Positions 20,501-28,360 are shown, numbered from the stretch's first letter. The stretch is DNA of 64,000 nucleotides from Candidatus Woesearchaeota archaeon (GCA_016214075.1 JACRPI010000005.1:66662-130661); one strand, 5' to 3'. Notes: a model not told the origin generated them from the sequence alone. Translations and numbers: made by a program.

Positions 20501-20604
20501 TGGATGTTGAAGCAATCGCGTCAGGTTCTGCTGCGGAAGCAAAGAAAGAATCTGAAGAGTCAAGCGGTTCTGATGAGGACGAAGAGTTGACTGCGTTGAC
20601 GTAA
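14539..20604 (+). CDS. Giant secreted FN3-containing protein
   Basis: 2021 residues from a GTG at 14539, or 2014 from the ATG at 14560; both leave a good Sec signal ending LPVAFA. Residues ~40-385 form four fibronectin type III units; the first, third and fourth carry the 'TATIGWTTD', 'AVVSWQTDRETNATIKYG', 'EISWTTNYETRGSIEYS' pattern seen in purple-acid-phosphatase-like FN3 domains. Residues ~395-740 hold Ig-like 'stalk' domains. The middle (~930-1340) is Cys-rich with two hydrophobic regions, recalling the C-terminal part of the 1109-residue protein. The end is Ser/Glu/Asp-rich (EESSGSDEDEEL). Likely the main surface component of this locus; role unknown. Confidence 0.75.
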   Translation: MANKRSKMKTKSRSRKFSKFFVALVLSLLFTTLPVAFAVSVNPSSIVVEVTDTTATIGWTTDTASTGIINYGKTTSGMQSVASTAGQATAHEASITNIEDNQYYYYNIQATDSAGTYTSTYMNFTTLPKAPEDLEADVDINYVTLSWTEPDGAQYYNVYRNGALSAVAPGEEYETSALSYKTTYTFKVTAVDKYGRESAASEEISVTTKEQPVNMTFVQANEITKTTAVVSWQTDRETNATIKYGTTKTVLNLSQKDSDLTTTHEFTLKDLQEDTTYYYEIIAASSTGAEIYYFKTLGDETAIEIMNVESSDPTRSTVEISWTTNYETRGSIEYSTDDSFSESKREDTEQVQHSEQLSDLLSGMTYYYKVVVDSTESDIYNFTTSESLYDFLDLEDVPSLVSSATLTLKGATAENGKIYIFVNKESNPYAQVMMTATGTQFEANVTLNAYSYVEGVKGRNIVEIDSWDENNNKAVKTYTIDTDLGSPLLTLNDIPTYINTNKVNVSGYTEQNATVTFLIDEKSKGSIYVSDETGFFSYQVDVGTSTTNHTFAIEAQDYAANTVRYEKIIYVDRQDPKLDFYTSFAEQTHYKLFRIDGNTEPGAAITVTNYGEFSGCETPEFQTKYGECDYLANVYGPGPYQSLEALLDPTSLMVDLLSMTIGVPTSTVADTDGNFSVIVSLFPGEADQQLLGKNTLIFNVTDQAGNKYDTTKQVKYQPSCIDWALAETTSFPINIYTQDLTAGDITGSSLFELRYIGGGVPEVGKITVKEDESGGKLIAQSSVDIGTAESMYYSQSYGGLENSNEYISISSQTVKTTAYDKDTGKVYIYAPVTINRYKDNVDELPEQIGVYLDVFMSYTDGNGDLANCHMYPAVSYDIQKPESFTKWLSPTMINQTIELLDQTINVTESAVKYLEITARWTTVACGATIAWNYLRGFDGGNYVEDVSGEQCNVNLKTVYSVCDRILCPAIPPNCDDSKIKSEGLYKYKDPDTGQTKECAQDDESCKAGYNNAVVRNNNIRAELDDEYDEYKATQNPDATFEKFYGDTKKANPQTITDAENKVGGGYDFSATKPNTFTFDQDGEEITIKYYALDDKVSGGKTAEDVYGVEGCADPQGTNSLIVFTGLEKEDTPGFSIGGSTSKKGQNVWCSPKTVDQLEAPSAKNIPGCYNEECPQFDDVKCLVGKGSNMNPAEDLFGSLQCGCITGAKGHLENLLKIMYGAKKCLQQALIGETTAGYCERLMSYFVCDILTQIFKHIFNSLSQGTGVAAGLFSEDRLANFQQNSKDISSGLSNRYGNIVSNQLGLSTDDIINKACLAAFTADWSVLEDALDAIVEEVPVAPIAAAEATSRPYGYDPFTGRMSIAYNLYVGIVPGGETEIDAWLECDENYEGDEYCAQTGSDKIDLVQKGKVPGYMTKDDFFDENIMYIDENSVSWYNKMVLQLHYSVGGEEETLKIVKPITKKGDISVLDCRFSTIEGITCSVGAEFMDLANGEGGTVQLYSGSQGTQLSPKITTYYPGNQVAALVKVTNAYPDDFFFRVENSEDEFEYFAIGGTETGDYRGLQYYLLWLDEGAGSASGSGKTLQDWTGKLILRGDGEVGFMLPEIFDKMKLRIYPVTANDEKEAVTCEISTFAEPGSGDVYEKQYGIRIKGTLYAITDQTSWENVCKKDSSIEGCGDKWGTELKEKYSRLSTDGAYKCITKYDTLSSIDRNQVERIENIKFSDEILNYNPEEKEEFQITTTDAETDDGKEYVTTKYSSSASTTASGTSSKSSTINVLADINENGQGETKIYSNDQKPKDQAVKLTYTMNKAEPTGDNIKPVLHFIEPVTIIEQSTGYVNSNNKPVPIGFTAWDDKNEILTLSVGIVGYNGYQCLAKWKWDEAAGQLKDQSSTDNNNCGLTATDRSIGFEDKRPSFFEFDLTVDGSNIVIDDDAYYDITIHAVDEDQNEAEPVIRRIRFGTKLTYEYEDMLVCLGGSECSSAYQEPNMDVEAIASGSAAEAKKESEESSGSDEDEELTALT

Positions 20605-20799
20605 TTCTTTTGTCCTTTGTTCTTTCTCTCTCCTTACATTTCTTCAAAAAAGCACAAATTTTATTGGTTTGTAAGCCCATGACTCTTTTGTCCCACACCT
20701 CACAGAGAAAAACAACAAATATTTATATTAGGGAACGAGTTAACAGAACAGAGAAAGAGAAATATGTAACTCCTAAATAATGAAAATGAGGTAAACTCC

Positions 20800-22656
20800 A
20801 TGTCTAAAAAAACAAAGCAACCAGAATCTATTCAACCAGTACATCAAGCACCAGCAGAGCAGTCAATGTCAGCAATGCAAGTTCCAGCAGATCTTCCAAA
20901 AGAAGCGCAGGAGAGACTTGCGGAAATTAAAGCAAAGCTCGAAAAGTTCCAGAAAAAAGTTGTGGAAAAGTTCGATAAATATATCGCGGCAGTTGGTCTT
21001 CTCCCACCAGAGCGGGGAAAAGATGGGAAGCCAGTAAATACAGAAAAGATTAATGTTATTGTTCTCGTCGATGATACAGACAGCCAGAAAATGTCGAAGC
21101 AGGAACTGAGAGAAAAACTCCAGACAATTATTCTCAAGATCGCGGAAGAAGTGGATAAGAACCTTGTTCCTGATGTTGTTATTTATTCTGAAGTATGGCA
21201 GAGTTGCTATGATGGAAAGTTTGATCTTGTGCAAATGATTGCGATGGCTGCTCCTGTCTATGACACAGGAATGCTTGCGGCAATAAAAATCGCGGAAATT
21301 CACAAATCAATGGTCATCAAGAAATTCGAAAAATACATTGTCAGCTATGTTCTTAGCGGATCATTAGTGCGAGGCCAGGCAACTGCAACCTCTGATATTG
21401 ATGTCTTCATTGTTATCGACGATACAGACGTCAAAAAAATGACACGCGCGGAGCTCAAAGACAAACTCAGGGCAATCATCATTGGTATGGGTATTGAAGC
21501 TGGCGATATGACCGGCATCAAGAACAAGCTCAACATCCAAGTCTACATCTTGACAGACTTCTGGGATAGTTTGAAAGAAGCAAATCCAGTGATCTTTACC
21601 TTGCTCAGAGACGGTGTTCCATTTTATGACAGAGGAATTTTCATGCCGTGGAAACAGCTTTTGAAGATGGGAAAAATCAAGCCATCGCAGGAAGCAATTG
21701 ATCTCTTCATGAATTCAGGAGATCAGATGTTGAAGCGCGTTCGTTTCAAGCTCAAAGAAATTGGGATGGAAGATACATATTACGCGATTTTAACACCATC
21801 ACAAGCAGCATTGATGATGCATGGTATTGCGCCGCCAGCGCCGAGAGAAACAGCGCAGCTCATGCGAGAAATTTTTGTCAAGAAATTAAAGATTTTCGAA
21901 GAAGAGTATGTCAAAATTTTAGAACACAATATTCAAGTGCGAAAAGATCTTGAGCACGGAACAATGAAGGAGCTCACTGGAAAAGAAATTGACAAATTGC
22001 TTGATGACGCGGAAAAATATCTCAAACGTGTTGAACGCTTGTTTACTCAGATTGAAAAAATGCGTGATGAAGATTCTGTTGCGCAGATTTACGAATCTGT
22101 GGTAACTATTATTCGTGACATCCTTCGTTTGGAAGGAGTTGAGCGGGTTAAAGATGCAGATATTGTGAACCTCTTTGAGCATGAAGTTGTGGAGCGGGGG
22201 GTTATCCCCCAAAAATTCCTTCGTATGCTGAAAGAAATTGAGAAGGCGAAGCATGATTATGACGCGAAGAAGATCACAAAGACAGATGTGGATAATGTGC
22301 GCAAAGCGAGCAGTGAGTTTGTGAAATTCATGATTGAGCATCTCCAGAGAAAGCGTGGCAGAGAATTAGAGCGCGCGAAGATTCGTGTGAAGCATGGGAA
22401 TAGATATGGCGAAGTCATCTTGCTTGATGATATTGCGTTTATTATCCATGACATTGATCATGAAGAGAAAGAAATTTCAAAAGCAAAGATCAATCCGAAT
22501 GGAAGTCTTGGCACGCCAGAAGCAACAACGATGGAAGAGCTGGAGAAGCATTTAGTCAAGGTAGAAATCCCAGGCAAAGTCTTCATAAAAGAACCAATGT
22601 TCGAAGATTTGAAGAATATCTTCGGCAAAGATGTGGAGATTTTAGTGAATTATTGA
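20800..22656 (+). CDS. Duplicated nucleotidyltransferase with HEPN-like helical domain
   Basis: 618 residues, ATG at 20800 preceded by TGAGGTAAA. Two related NTase halves: residues ~60-165 lack the GS...R motif but keep INVIVLVDDTD and the helix after it; residues ~172-290 have the full GSLVRGQATATSDIDVFIV. Residues ~330-460 are helical and contain RKDLEH (381-386), which fits the R-X4-6-H motif of HEPN nucleases. The remainder is charged and mixed. Family knowledge: MNT and HEPN domains form toxin-antitoxin pairs in which MNT modifies HEPN; a single-chain fusion would be self-regulated. Single gene with its own TATA box (TATTTATATTAG near 20720). The HEPN assignment is tentative. Confidence 0.7.
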   Translation: MSKKTKQPESIQPVHQAPAEQSMSAMQVPADLPKEAQERLAEIKAKLEKFQKKVVEKFDKYIAAVGLLPPERGKDGKPVNTEKINVIVLVDDTDSQKMSKQELREKLQTIILKIAEEVDKNLVPDVVIYSEVWQSCYDGKFDLVQMIAMAAPVYDTGMLAAIKIAEIHKSMVIKKFEKYIVSYVLSGSLVRGQATATSDIDVFIVIDDTDVKKMTRAELKDKLRAIIIGMGIEAGDMTGIKNKLNIQVYILTDFWDSLKEANPVIFTLLRDGVPFYDRGIFMPWKQLLKMGKIKPSQEAIDLFMNSGDQMLKRVRFKLKEIGMEDTYYAILTPSQAALMMHGIAPPAPRETAQLMREIFVKKLKIFEEEYVKILEHNIQVRKDLEHGTMKELTGKEIDKLLDDAEKYLKRVERLFTQIEKMRDEDSVAQIYESVVTIIRDILRLEGVERVKDADIVNLFEHEVVERGVIPQKFLRMLKEIEKAKHDYDAKKITKTDVDNVRKASSEFVKFMIEHLQRKRGRELERAKIRVKHGNRYGEVILLDDIAFIIHDIDHEEKEISKAKINPNGSLGTPEATTMEELEKHLVKVEIPGKVFIKEPMFEDLKNIFGKDVEILVNY

Positions 22657-22740
22657 AAGTCAGTTTTTGGTTAAGTGTAGCGTCGAATGAAGTGAGCGCA
22701 GAGGGAAAAAACATATAAACTGTCAATCTATACAGTGCTC

Positions 22741-24186
22741 ATGAAGCTTCAAATGAGAATAAGTTGTGTATTCTTTGTATTTTTATTAAGTATTACTGTT
22801 GCATTCGCGGCAGCGCCGACGCATGACGATCCGGTTTTAGCAAGCACTGAAGGCACAGATTTTGATGACGAAGATTTGACAGTCTCCCCGCAAAATTCAG
22901 AAGATGCGGATGGAGACACCATCTATAATATCATCGCGTGGTATAAAGATGGAGCACCGTATCAGGGGATTCATCTTCCATTTGACGATGGAACAGCGAC
23001 CGATTATAGCGGAAACGAGAACACTGTTTCAGGCAATGCGACATATACAACGTCTGGACGAGATGGAACAGGCGCGTATTCTTTTTCAGGAAATACCTAT
23101 CTTGCTACTCCAACAGATGCCTCCATAAGCATGACCACAGCGACAGATGATGTTGTCGCGATGAGTTTCTGGATGAAAACAAAACGAAAAGCGTGGCAGC
23201 CGTTGATGATCAAACAAAAAGAGTACGGCGTTACTATGGGAAGAAATGGTGGGTTTATTCTTTATAGCTGGGGCGATAATTCAGGAGAAATAGGAAGCGG
23301 GTATGCGGATAATACATGGCATTATGTTGTCGCGGTGTTTGAAGAAGGAAGCGAATATCGCATCTATGTTGACGGAACATTGATTGGAACAAAAGCGACA
23401 GCGGATACATCAGCAAGCAGTACGTATGATTTGGAAATGGGAAGCCAGAGAAGTGGGAAGAGTTATTTCAAAGGAACAATGGACGATGTCATTGTTTTCA
23501 ATCACGATCTTTCTGACGGCCAAGTGCAGGCGTTGTATGATTCATATCTTACAGGAGCAAATCCTTTTGAGACGATCGCATCTGATGAAACAACCGCGGG
23601 AGAAACGTGGTATGCGGAAGTAACGCCGACTGATGGAGTAGAAACTGGTGTGACAAAACAGAGTAATGTTATTACAATCATTGTGGCTTCATGCCCTTAC
23701 AGTTGTTCATCGCAACTTTGTCTTTATGAAGATGGATCATTGGTTGCAGAGGTAGATCAAATAGATAGTGCGGCTATGTCTGCTATTGAATATATTCGTG
23801 TTGGTCATGGTTCACAAACGTTTGATAATTTAAAATTGATTATTGATGGTGTAACCTATCTTGAGGAAGATTTTTCTGAAGCTGTGGGTTGCTTTGATAC
23901 AGGATCTGTAAGTAGTGGCTATTATGCAACAGCGGGAACAGACAATAACTGTGCGCTTGGTGCCACATACGACTTATCTCAGTCAGAATGGGCGGTTATT
24001 GTGAATTCATTAACAGGAAATAATAAAGCATATCTTTCACTTCGTTCTTCAACAGCTGATGGCTCAATATGGGCATATCAAGAAGCGTACCAGGCATATC
24101 TTGATGATGGTAATGGAAACCGTGATTATTTTTCTATCCCTGATAAAACAACTGACCATGAATTAGTTATGTGTGGCAATAAATGA
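22741..24186 (+). CDS. Secreted LamG-domain protein
   Basis: About 481 residues from the ATG at 22741; the TATA-like ACATATAAAC ends ~22 bases upstream, which favours this start over the GTG at 22735. Signal peptide with core CVFFVFLLSITVAFA. Residues ~80-265 form a concanavalin-like LamG fold (LPFDDGTATDYSGN, AMSFWMKTK, TWHYVVAVFEEG, YRIYVDGTLIG, GTMDDVIVFN). Flanking parts are short Ig-like pieces. A related LamG unit lies inside the 2885-residue protein at 28761. LamG domains bind carbohydrates or other surface ligands. Its stop touches a two-hairpin element, so the original C terminus may have been longer. Confidence 0.75.
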   Translation: MKLQMRISCVFFVFLLSITVAFAAAPTHDDPVLASTEGTDFDDEDLTVSPQNSEDADGDTIYNIIAWYKDGAPYQGIHLPFDDGTATDYSGNENTVSGNATYTTSGRDGTGAYSFSGNTYLATPTDASISMTTATDDVVAMSFWMKTKRKAWQPLMIKQKEYGVTMGRNGGFILYSWGDNSGEIGSGYADNTWHYVVAVFEEGSEYRIYVDGTLIGTKATADTSASSTYDLEMGSQRSGKSYFKGTMDDVIVFNHDLSDGQVQALYDSYLTGANPFETIASDETTAGETWYAEVTPTDGVETGVTKQSNVITIIVASCPYSCSSQLCLYEDGSLVAEVDQIDSAAMSAIEYIRVGHGSQTFDNLKLIIDGVTYLEEDFSEAVGCFDTGSVSSGYYATAGTDNNCALGATYDLSQSEWAVIVNSLTGNNKAYLSLRSSTADGSIWAYQEAYQAYLDDGNGNRDYFSIPDKTTDHELVMCGNK

Positions 24187-24187
24187 T

Positions 24188-24280
24188 TATAGTCAAGGAC
24201 ACAAGTAATTGAGCAAACAAGTGTCCTTGACTATATTATGGAGAACATTATATTACCCAGTTGTTTATGTTCTCCACTAT
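24188..24280. mobile_element. Two-hairpin element, copy 3
   Basis: Hairpin 1: 15-bp perfect arms 24188-24202 and 24221-24235 around an 18-base loop. Hairpin 2: 9-bp perfect arms 24240-24248 and 24267-24275 around an 18-base loop, then ACTATA. Stem sequences differ from copies 1 and 2, but layout and the TTATAGT left end agree. It begins 2 bases after the LamG gene stop. The rest of the gap to 24432 has a small TTATCG/CGATAA dyad (24315-24334) and a TATA-like ATATTTATATATG near 24364. Confidence 0.7.
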
Positions 24281-24432
24281 AGGTTTGTCAGGTAAGTAAA
24301 CTTCTGCAGTAAAATTATCGGGAAAGAACGATAACTTCCATCTCATTCAAACTCTAAAATACATATTTATATATGAATACTATTCTAAAGAGCAGGTAAA
24401 CATGTATTCAAGTATTCATGGAGGAGAGAAGC

Positions 24433-25197
24433 ATGAAAGAAGAAAAAAACAGTATGATTATGATCGCGTTGGTGATTGGCTTTATTGTCGTGAGCATGCT
24501 CTATGCGTTGAAGAGCGCTCCGGATATCACTGTTGCGGATCAAGAACAGAGAGAAACAATTACAGTGAGCGAAACAGTCGAGCAGGAAACAATGCCTGAT
24601 GAAGCGTATGTCTACATTGAGATCGAATCTCGAGGAGATACAGCGCAGGAAGCAAAAGAAGAGAATGCAAAAGTAAGTGATGCGGTGCTTGACGCGTTGT
24701 ATGAAAGCGGAATAGACAAAGAGAGTGTTGAAACATCATCCTATTATCTTGATGAAGAAAGAAAATGGGACAAAGATACAATGGAGTACATCATCACAGG
24801 GTATACACTCACGAATACGTTAAAAGTAACCACAAGCGATGTTGAAGGAGTTGGTTCTATCATTGACACAGCTGTTGATGCTGGCGCAACAGGAGTAAAT
24901 TCTGTCCAATTCTCGCTCAGCAGAAGCAAAGAGAGTGAAATCAAAGGAGAAGTCCTTGCGCTTGCGGCGGAAAAAGCAAAAACAAAAGCAGAGAATATTG
25001 TGGATGCGATTGACGTTGATTTAGGAGAGTTAGTCAGCATCAGCGAAACGAGTTATTACAATCCATATCCGTGGTATGCGAGGTCAGCAGGATACGACAT
25101 GGCGGTTATGGAAGAAAAGAGCTATGAAACCTCCATCTCTCCGCAAGAGTTAACAGTCAGCGCGACTGTTACATTGACATATGAGATTGTGCAATAG
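24433..25197 (+). CDS. SIMPL/YggE-like membrane-anchored protein
   Basis: 254 residues from the ATG at 24433, which has GGAGGAG eight bases upstream; the ATG at 24418 overlaps that ribosome-binding site and is rejected. One N-terminal membrane anchor (MIMIALVIGFIVVSMLYAL), then a SIMPL domain (DUF541) on the outside: ITVSETVEQETMPDEAYV, VSDAVLDALYESGIDKESVET, GYTLTNTLKVTT, GATGVNSVQFSLS and the closing LTVSATVTLTYEI. Members form oligomeric envelope proteins linked to stress responses in bacteria; the archaeal role is unclear. Single gene. Confidence 0.8.
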   Translation: MKEEKNSMIMIALVIGFIVVSMLYALKSAPDITVADQEQRETITVSETVEQETMPDEAYVYIEIESRGDTAQEAKEENAKVSDAVLDALYESGIDKESVETSSYYLDEERKWDKDTMEYIITGYTLTNTLKVTTSDVEGVGSIIDTAVDAGATGVNSVQFSLSRSKESEIKGEVLALAAEKAKTKAENIVDAIDVDLGELVSISETSYYNPYPWYARSAGYDMAVMEEKSYETSISPQELTVSATVTLTYEIVQ

Positions 25198-25278
25198 TTT
25201 TTTGTTTTTTCTTCTTCTTCTTTCTTTATAATTTTTTAATTACAATTTTAAGAAAAATAATCGCCAACTAAAGCGAAG

Positions 25279-25346
25279 ACACGCACTAGCAGAGACAAAA
25301 ATGTCAGGGGGACCCAAAGCACCACAGTGGTGCTTTGGGGTATTAT
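25279..25346 (+). repeat. GTCAGGGGGACCC hairpin element, copy E2
   Basis: ACACGCACTAGCAGAGACA box, then TGTCAGGGGGACCC and a perfect stem CCCAAAGCACCA / TGGTGCTTTGGG around CAG, then GGTATTATTAAG. The stem sequence and 3' tail match E4 at 46068-46116. It lies in the 253-base gap after the SIMPL gene; a TATA-like ACTATATAAAC at 25420 serves the next gene. Confidence 0.75.
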
Positions 25347-25450
25347 TAAGAAAGAAAAAGCTTATCTTACAAAGCAACGGAAAATCTTAGGAGAAACTAA
25401 AGCTATCTCTCACGGCAAACTATATAAACATCCACTCCAATAAAACCCTC

Positions 25451-26176
25451 ATGGACGAAGAACTCATCGGAAGATTCAATGGCTATGCGCAGTGGGCAGC
25501 AGAAGTGTGTTGGAATAGAAGAACAGATGAAGTCCAGAAGCAGCAGATCATAAACACCATTCGCGTAAATAGAAACGCAGGATTCACGAAAAACAAAGCA
25601 GCAGTAGATGAATTAAAAGCGCTTCTTCAAAAAAAACAAATTCCTGCGACAGAAATGCATATCCAAGTGGCAGGCGACATACGAGAGACACTTAAAGAAT
25701 TAAAAGAACATTTCAAAGACATGCACGCGGAGCTGCATGTAGAAGATATTGTCCACGGAGCAGGACGAGTGCATGAAAACGTCGCAGCGTTATATGATGC
25801 GCTCAAACGTCAGGAAAAAATTCTTCTCAATCTCAATGACGCGGTTTTCGCGGATCTTATTCCTCATCTTTTTTTCCTTTATAACAAAGAAATTCAGCTC
25901 AATCAAAATATAGAGCAGCATAGCCATGGCATGTACAAAAAGAGCGCAAAGGTGGTGAAGCATATCAATCAAAATTATTTCTCTCGCTTAAAGCAAGTTT
26001 CAACAGAAAAACAGTTTTTTGAAGACCACAGAGAAATCTTGCTTGCAACTTATTTGCTCAGTGTTTCTGGAAGAACAGTGGGAAATGTGCATGGCCTAAA
26101 TACGACAGAAGGCAGGCAGGCGGAAGCGGCGTTTATCAGCAGTTTGGCAGAATTAACCACCTTAGTAAAGGGATAA
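25451..26176 (+). CDS. Unknown helical cytoplasmic protein
   Basis: 241 residues, no signal peptide, predicted almost entirely helical with many Lys/Glu/Gln and several His (HVEDIVHGAGRVHENVAAL, NIEQHSHGMYKKSAKVVKH). Its ATG is ~25 bases after a clear TATA box, indicating a leaderless transcript. I recognise no family. The helical bundle with regularly spaced His/Glu could be structural; I see no catalytic motif. Confidence 0.6.
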   Translation: MDEELIGRFNGYAQWAAEVCWNRRTDEVQKQQIINTIRVNRNAGFTKNKAAVDELKALLQKKQIPATEMHIQVAGDIRETLKELKEHFKDMHAELHVEDIVHGAGRVHENVAALYDALKRQEKILLNLNDAVFADLIPHLFFLYNKEIQLNQNIEQHSHGMYKKSAKVVKHINQNYFSRLKQVSTEKQFFEDHREILLATYLLSVSGRTVGNVHGLNTTEGRQAEAAFISSLAELTTLVKG

Positions 26177-26313
26177 GAAGCTCTTTTGGAACAAGAACCG
26201 CGGTAAAGGAAGCAAAGAACCATTTTCTCCGACGGTAAAATCAGAAAACTTTATATACTTCTTCTTCTCAGAAAGAAACATGTTGAAATGTAAGTGTTTC
26301 AATAAGGACTGAG

Positions 26314-26553
26314 GTGGTTAAAATAGCAGCAAAAAAAGTAGCAAAGGTAGGAGTTAAGAAAGAAAAGGGGTATCTCTATTTTATAGATAAAAAAGGAAAC
26401 GTCGCGCGCGCGAAAATGTCTCGCGGCAAAAACAAGAAAGGAAAAGCAAAACAAGAAGTTGTTGCGAAGCCAGGAGTCAAAAAAGAATCAGGATATCTGT
26501 ACTTTATTGACAAAGACGGAGACGTCTCCCGAGCGGCAATGGCGAGAAGATAG
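26314..26553 (+). CDS. Small basic two-repeat protein (GYLYFIDK motif)
   Basis: 79 residues. Two copies of a ~30-residue unit: GVKKEKGYLYFIDKKGNVAR and GVKKESGYLYFIDKDGDVSR, each followed by a short A-x-M-x-R tail and joined by a Lys-rich linker. Strongly basic, no signal. The start is a GTG within GAGGTGG; a TATA-like TTTATATACTTC lies ~60 bases upstream. Small basic duplicated proteins like this are often nucleic-acid binding (ribosome- or chromatin-associated), but that is inference. Confidence 0.6.
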   Translation: MVKIAAKKVAKVGVKKEKGYLYFIDKKGNVARAKMSRGKNKKGKAKQEVVAKPGVKKESGYLYFIDKDGDVSRAAMARR

Positions 26554-26644
26554 ACCTTTTATTGATTTTTCTTTTTTTTATTTTTTATACCAATTCTCAT
26601 AGTCATTTTGTTGATGAACAATTTCTAAAATATTTTTTATCCCC

Positions 26645-26760
26645 AAAACACGCACTAGTAGAGTCCTGTATCACAATTCATCCTTTTGTTATTTAATAAA
26701 AGATAAAGACATAGAGATTCAAAAGCAGTTGAGCGATTATAGAAAAGAGTGGCGATTCAA
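26645..26760. repeat. ACACGCAC-box intergenic repeat, copy F2
   Basis: AACACGCACTAGTAGAGTCCT, then TCACAATTCATCCTTTTGTT and ATAAAGACATAGAGATTCAA with two GCGATT boxes. AGTCCT...TCACAATTCATC recurs at 56470-56490, and ATAAAGACAT-G-GATT recurs at 28076-28097. It occupies the gap between the small basic gene and folC. Confidence 0.5.
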
Positions 26761-26789
26761 ACACTAAGTAAACAAACAAAAGAAATGAC

Positions 26790-27986
26790 TCATCTGTAAA
26801 TCTCCCCAACAGTGTAAAAACTCCCAGTCACAACGATCAAATCCTGTTTTCCAGAAATCCTTTTTGCCCGTTCCAGCGCAGCAGGAACTGCTTCAACGAC
26901 TTCAGCATCCATTCCATATTCCTTTTCAAGATATCGTTGAATCTGTGCGGGTTCAAGTGCGCGATGGCTGTTTGGTTTTGTCGCAATAATAATTCCAGCG
27001 ACAGGAACAACTTGATCAAGCATCAGTTTCCATTCTTTGTCCGCGAGAATTCCAACAACAATAATAATTCGTTTATAATCTCTTTCATCCTTCAACTTTC
27101 GCAATTCTTTTGCAAGCTGGCTCATCCCGCCAGGATTGTGCGCAACATCCACAAGCACATTCTGTTCAATAAACTCCAGTCTTCCGTGCCAGGTGGTTGT
27201 TCGCAGTCCTTCTGCGATGTGCACTTTCGCAATCATTATCTCTTTCTTCTTGAGCGCTTCAAGCGCAGCGATAACAACCCCTGCGTTTTCTTTCTGCATT
27301 TCTCCTTGGAGAGAAAGGTCATATGCATCAGTAGGTTTTGCGTAAACAAGTTCTGTATTTTTCTCTTTGCAAACTTCCTGAATCACTGAGAGCGCTTCTC
27401 CTGTCGCGGCAGTCACGCAAATGCTGTTTTCTTTGATAATCCCTGCCTTTTCCCGCGCAATCTCCTGTTCCGATTTCCCAAGTCGCTGTGTATGTTCCAA
27501 ACTAATGTTGGTAATCACACTAAGAGTACTTTGAACAACATTTGTGGAGTCCAGTCTGCCACCAAGTCCTACTTCAATAACACTAAAATCCACATGATTA
27601 TCTGCAAAATAAAGAAACCCAAGAACAGTCATGACTTCAAAAAAACTTTCAGTGGTGACAAAAGGTCGAACACGATCAACAAGGCAGGCAAAATCGTTTT
27701 TTGAAATCTCCTGATTGTTCATTCTGATGCGTTCAGTGATTCGAGAAATGTGTGGAGAAGTATAAAGCCCGACAGTATATCCAGCAACATGAAGAATCTT
27801 CGCGAGCATCGCGCAGACAGATCCCTTGCCGTTTGTGCCAGTGACGTGCAGAATTGTTCCGAGTTTTTTTTCAGGGTGCTTCAATTTCTTGAGAAGCGCT
27901 CGTGTCGTGTCAAGATTCCATTCTCGTTCAAGAGTGTTTTCTTTCTCCAGAGTTTCAAGCCATGCGGTTGCTTGTTGGTAGTTCAT
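26790..27986 (-). CDS. folC: Folylpolyglutamate/dihydrofolate synthase (Mur-ligase family)
   Basis: 398 residues from the ATG at 27986; TATAATAT a little upstream points to a near-leaderless start, and a TTG nine bases earlier is rejected. Order of motifs: P-loop HVTGTNGKGS (~47-56), YTSPHISRITERIR, FFEVMTVLGFLYF, EVGLGGRLDSTN, NISLEHTQRLG, the carbamylated-Lys region EKAGIIK, then HGRLEF, DVAHNPGG and GILADKEW. The enzyme adds glutamate to folates (or the archaeal pterin-cofactor equivalent) using ATP. Length and motifs are complete. Single gene, no other folate gene nearby. Confidence 0.92.
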   Translation of the reverse strand: MNYQQATAWLETLEKENTLEREWNLDTTRALLKKLKHPEKKLGTILHVTGTNGKGSVCAMLAKILHVAGYTVGLYTSPHISRITERIRMNNQEISKNDFACLVDRVRPFVTTESFFEVMTVLGFLYFADNHVDFSVIEVGLGGRLDSTNVVQSTLSVITNISLEHTQRLGKSEQEIAREKAGIIKENSICVTAATGEALSVIQEVCKEKNTELVYAKPTDAYDLSLQGEMQKENAGVVIAALEALKKKEIMIAKVHIAEGLRTTTWHGRLEFIEQNVLVDVAHNPGGMSQLAKELRKLKDERDYKRIIIVVGILADKEWKLMLDQVVPVAGIIIATKPNSHRALEPAQIQRYLEKEYGMDAEVVEAVPAALERAKRISGKQDLIVVTGSFYTVGEIYR

Positions 27987-28190
27987 AAAAGTCAAATATT
28001 ATACAGAATATAAAAAAGTAATGGTGCCACAATACATTTCGAGTGATATAAATTTTTTCTTTGACATCAAATAAAAATAAAGACATGGGGATTTTCAAGC
28101 ACTGCTGGGTGATTGTTTTATGTAGTAAGGCAATTCACGCACAGGCTTAGCGAAGCTTTGTTCAGTAAAACACGCATCAGTAACACAAAC

Positions 28191-28232
28191 TGTCAGGGGG
28201 ACCCAATGCTCCTGTAGAGCATTGGGGTTTTA
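28191..28232 (+). repeat. GTCAGGGGGACCC hairpin element, copy E3
   Basis: TGTCAGGGGGACCC with a 10-bp stem CCCAATGCTC / GAGCATTGGG, loop CTGTA, then GTTTT. A CACGCATCAG box precedes it by ~20 bases. The whole gap 27987-28360 (374 bases) also holds an F2-like stretch at 28070-28110 and the TATA box GTTTAAATAAG (28335) for the HTH gene. Confidence 0.75.
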
Positions 28233-28360
28233 AGGAAGTAAAATAAACAGAAATTGGACCGACCCCTTTTTAGGGGAATTTTCATATTCATCACTCTCAA
28301 GTTTACTCAAAAACTGCGAACCTTTATGCAAACGTTTAAATAAGATGAAATATCAAAAAA

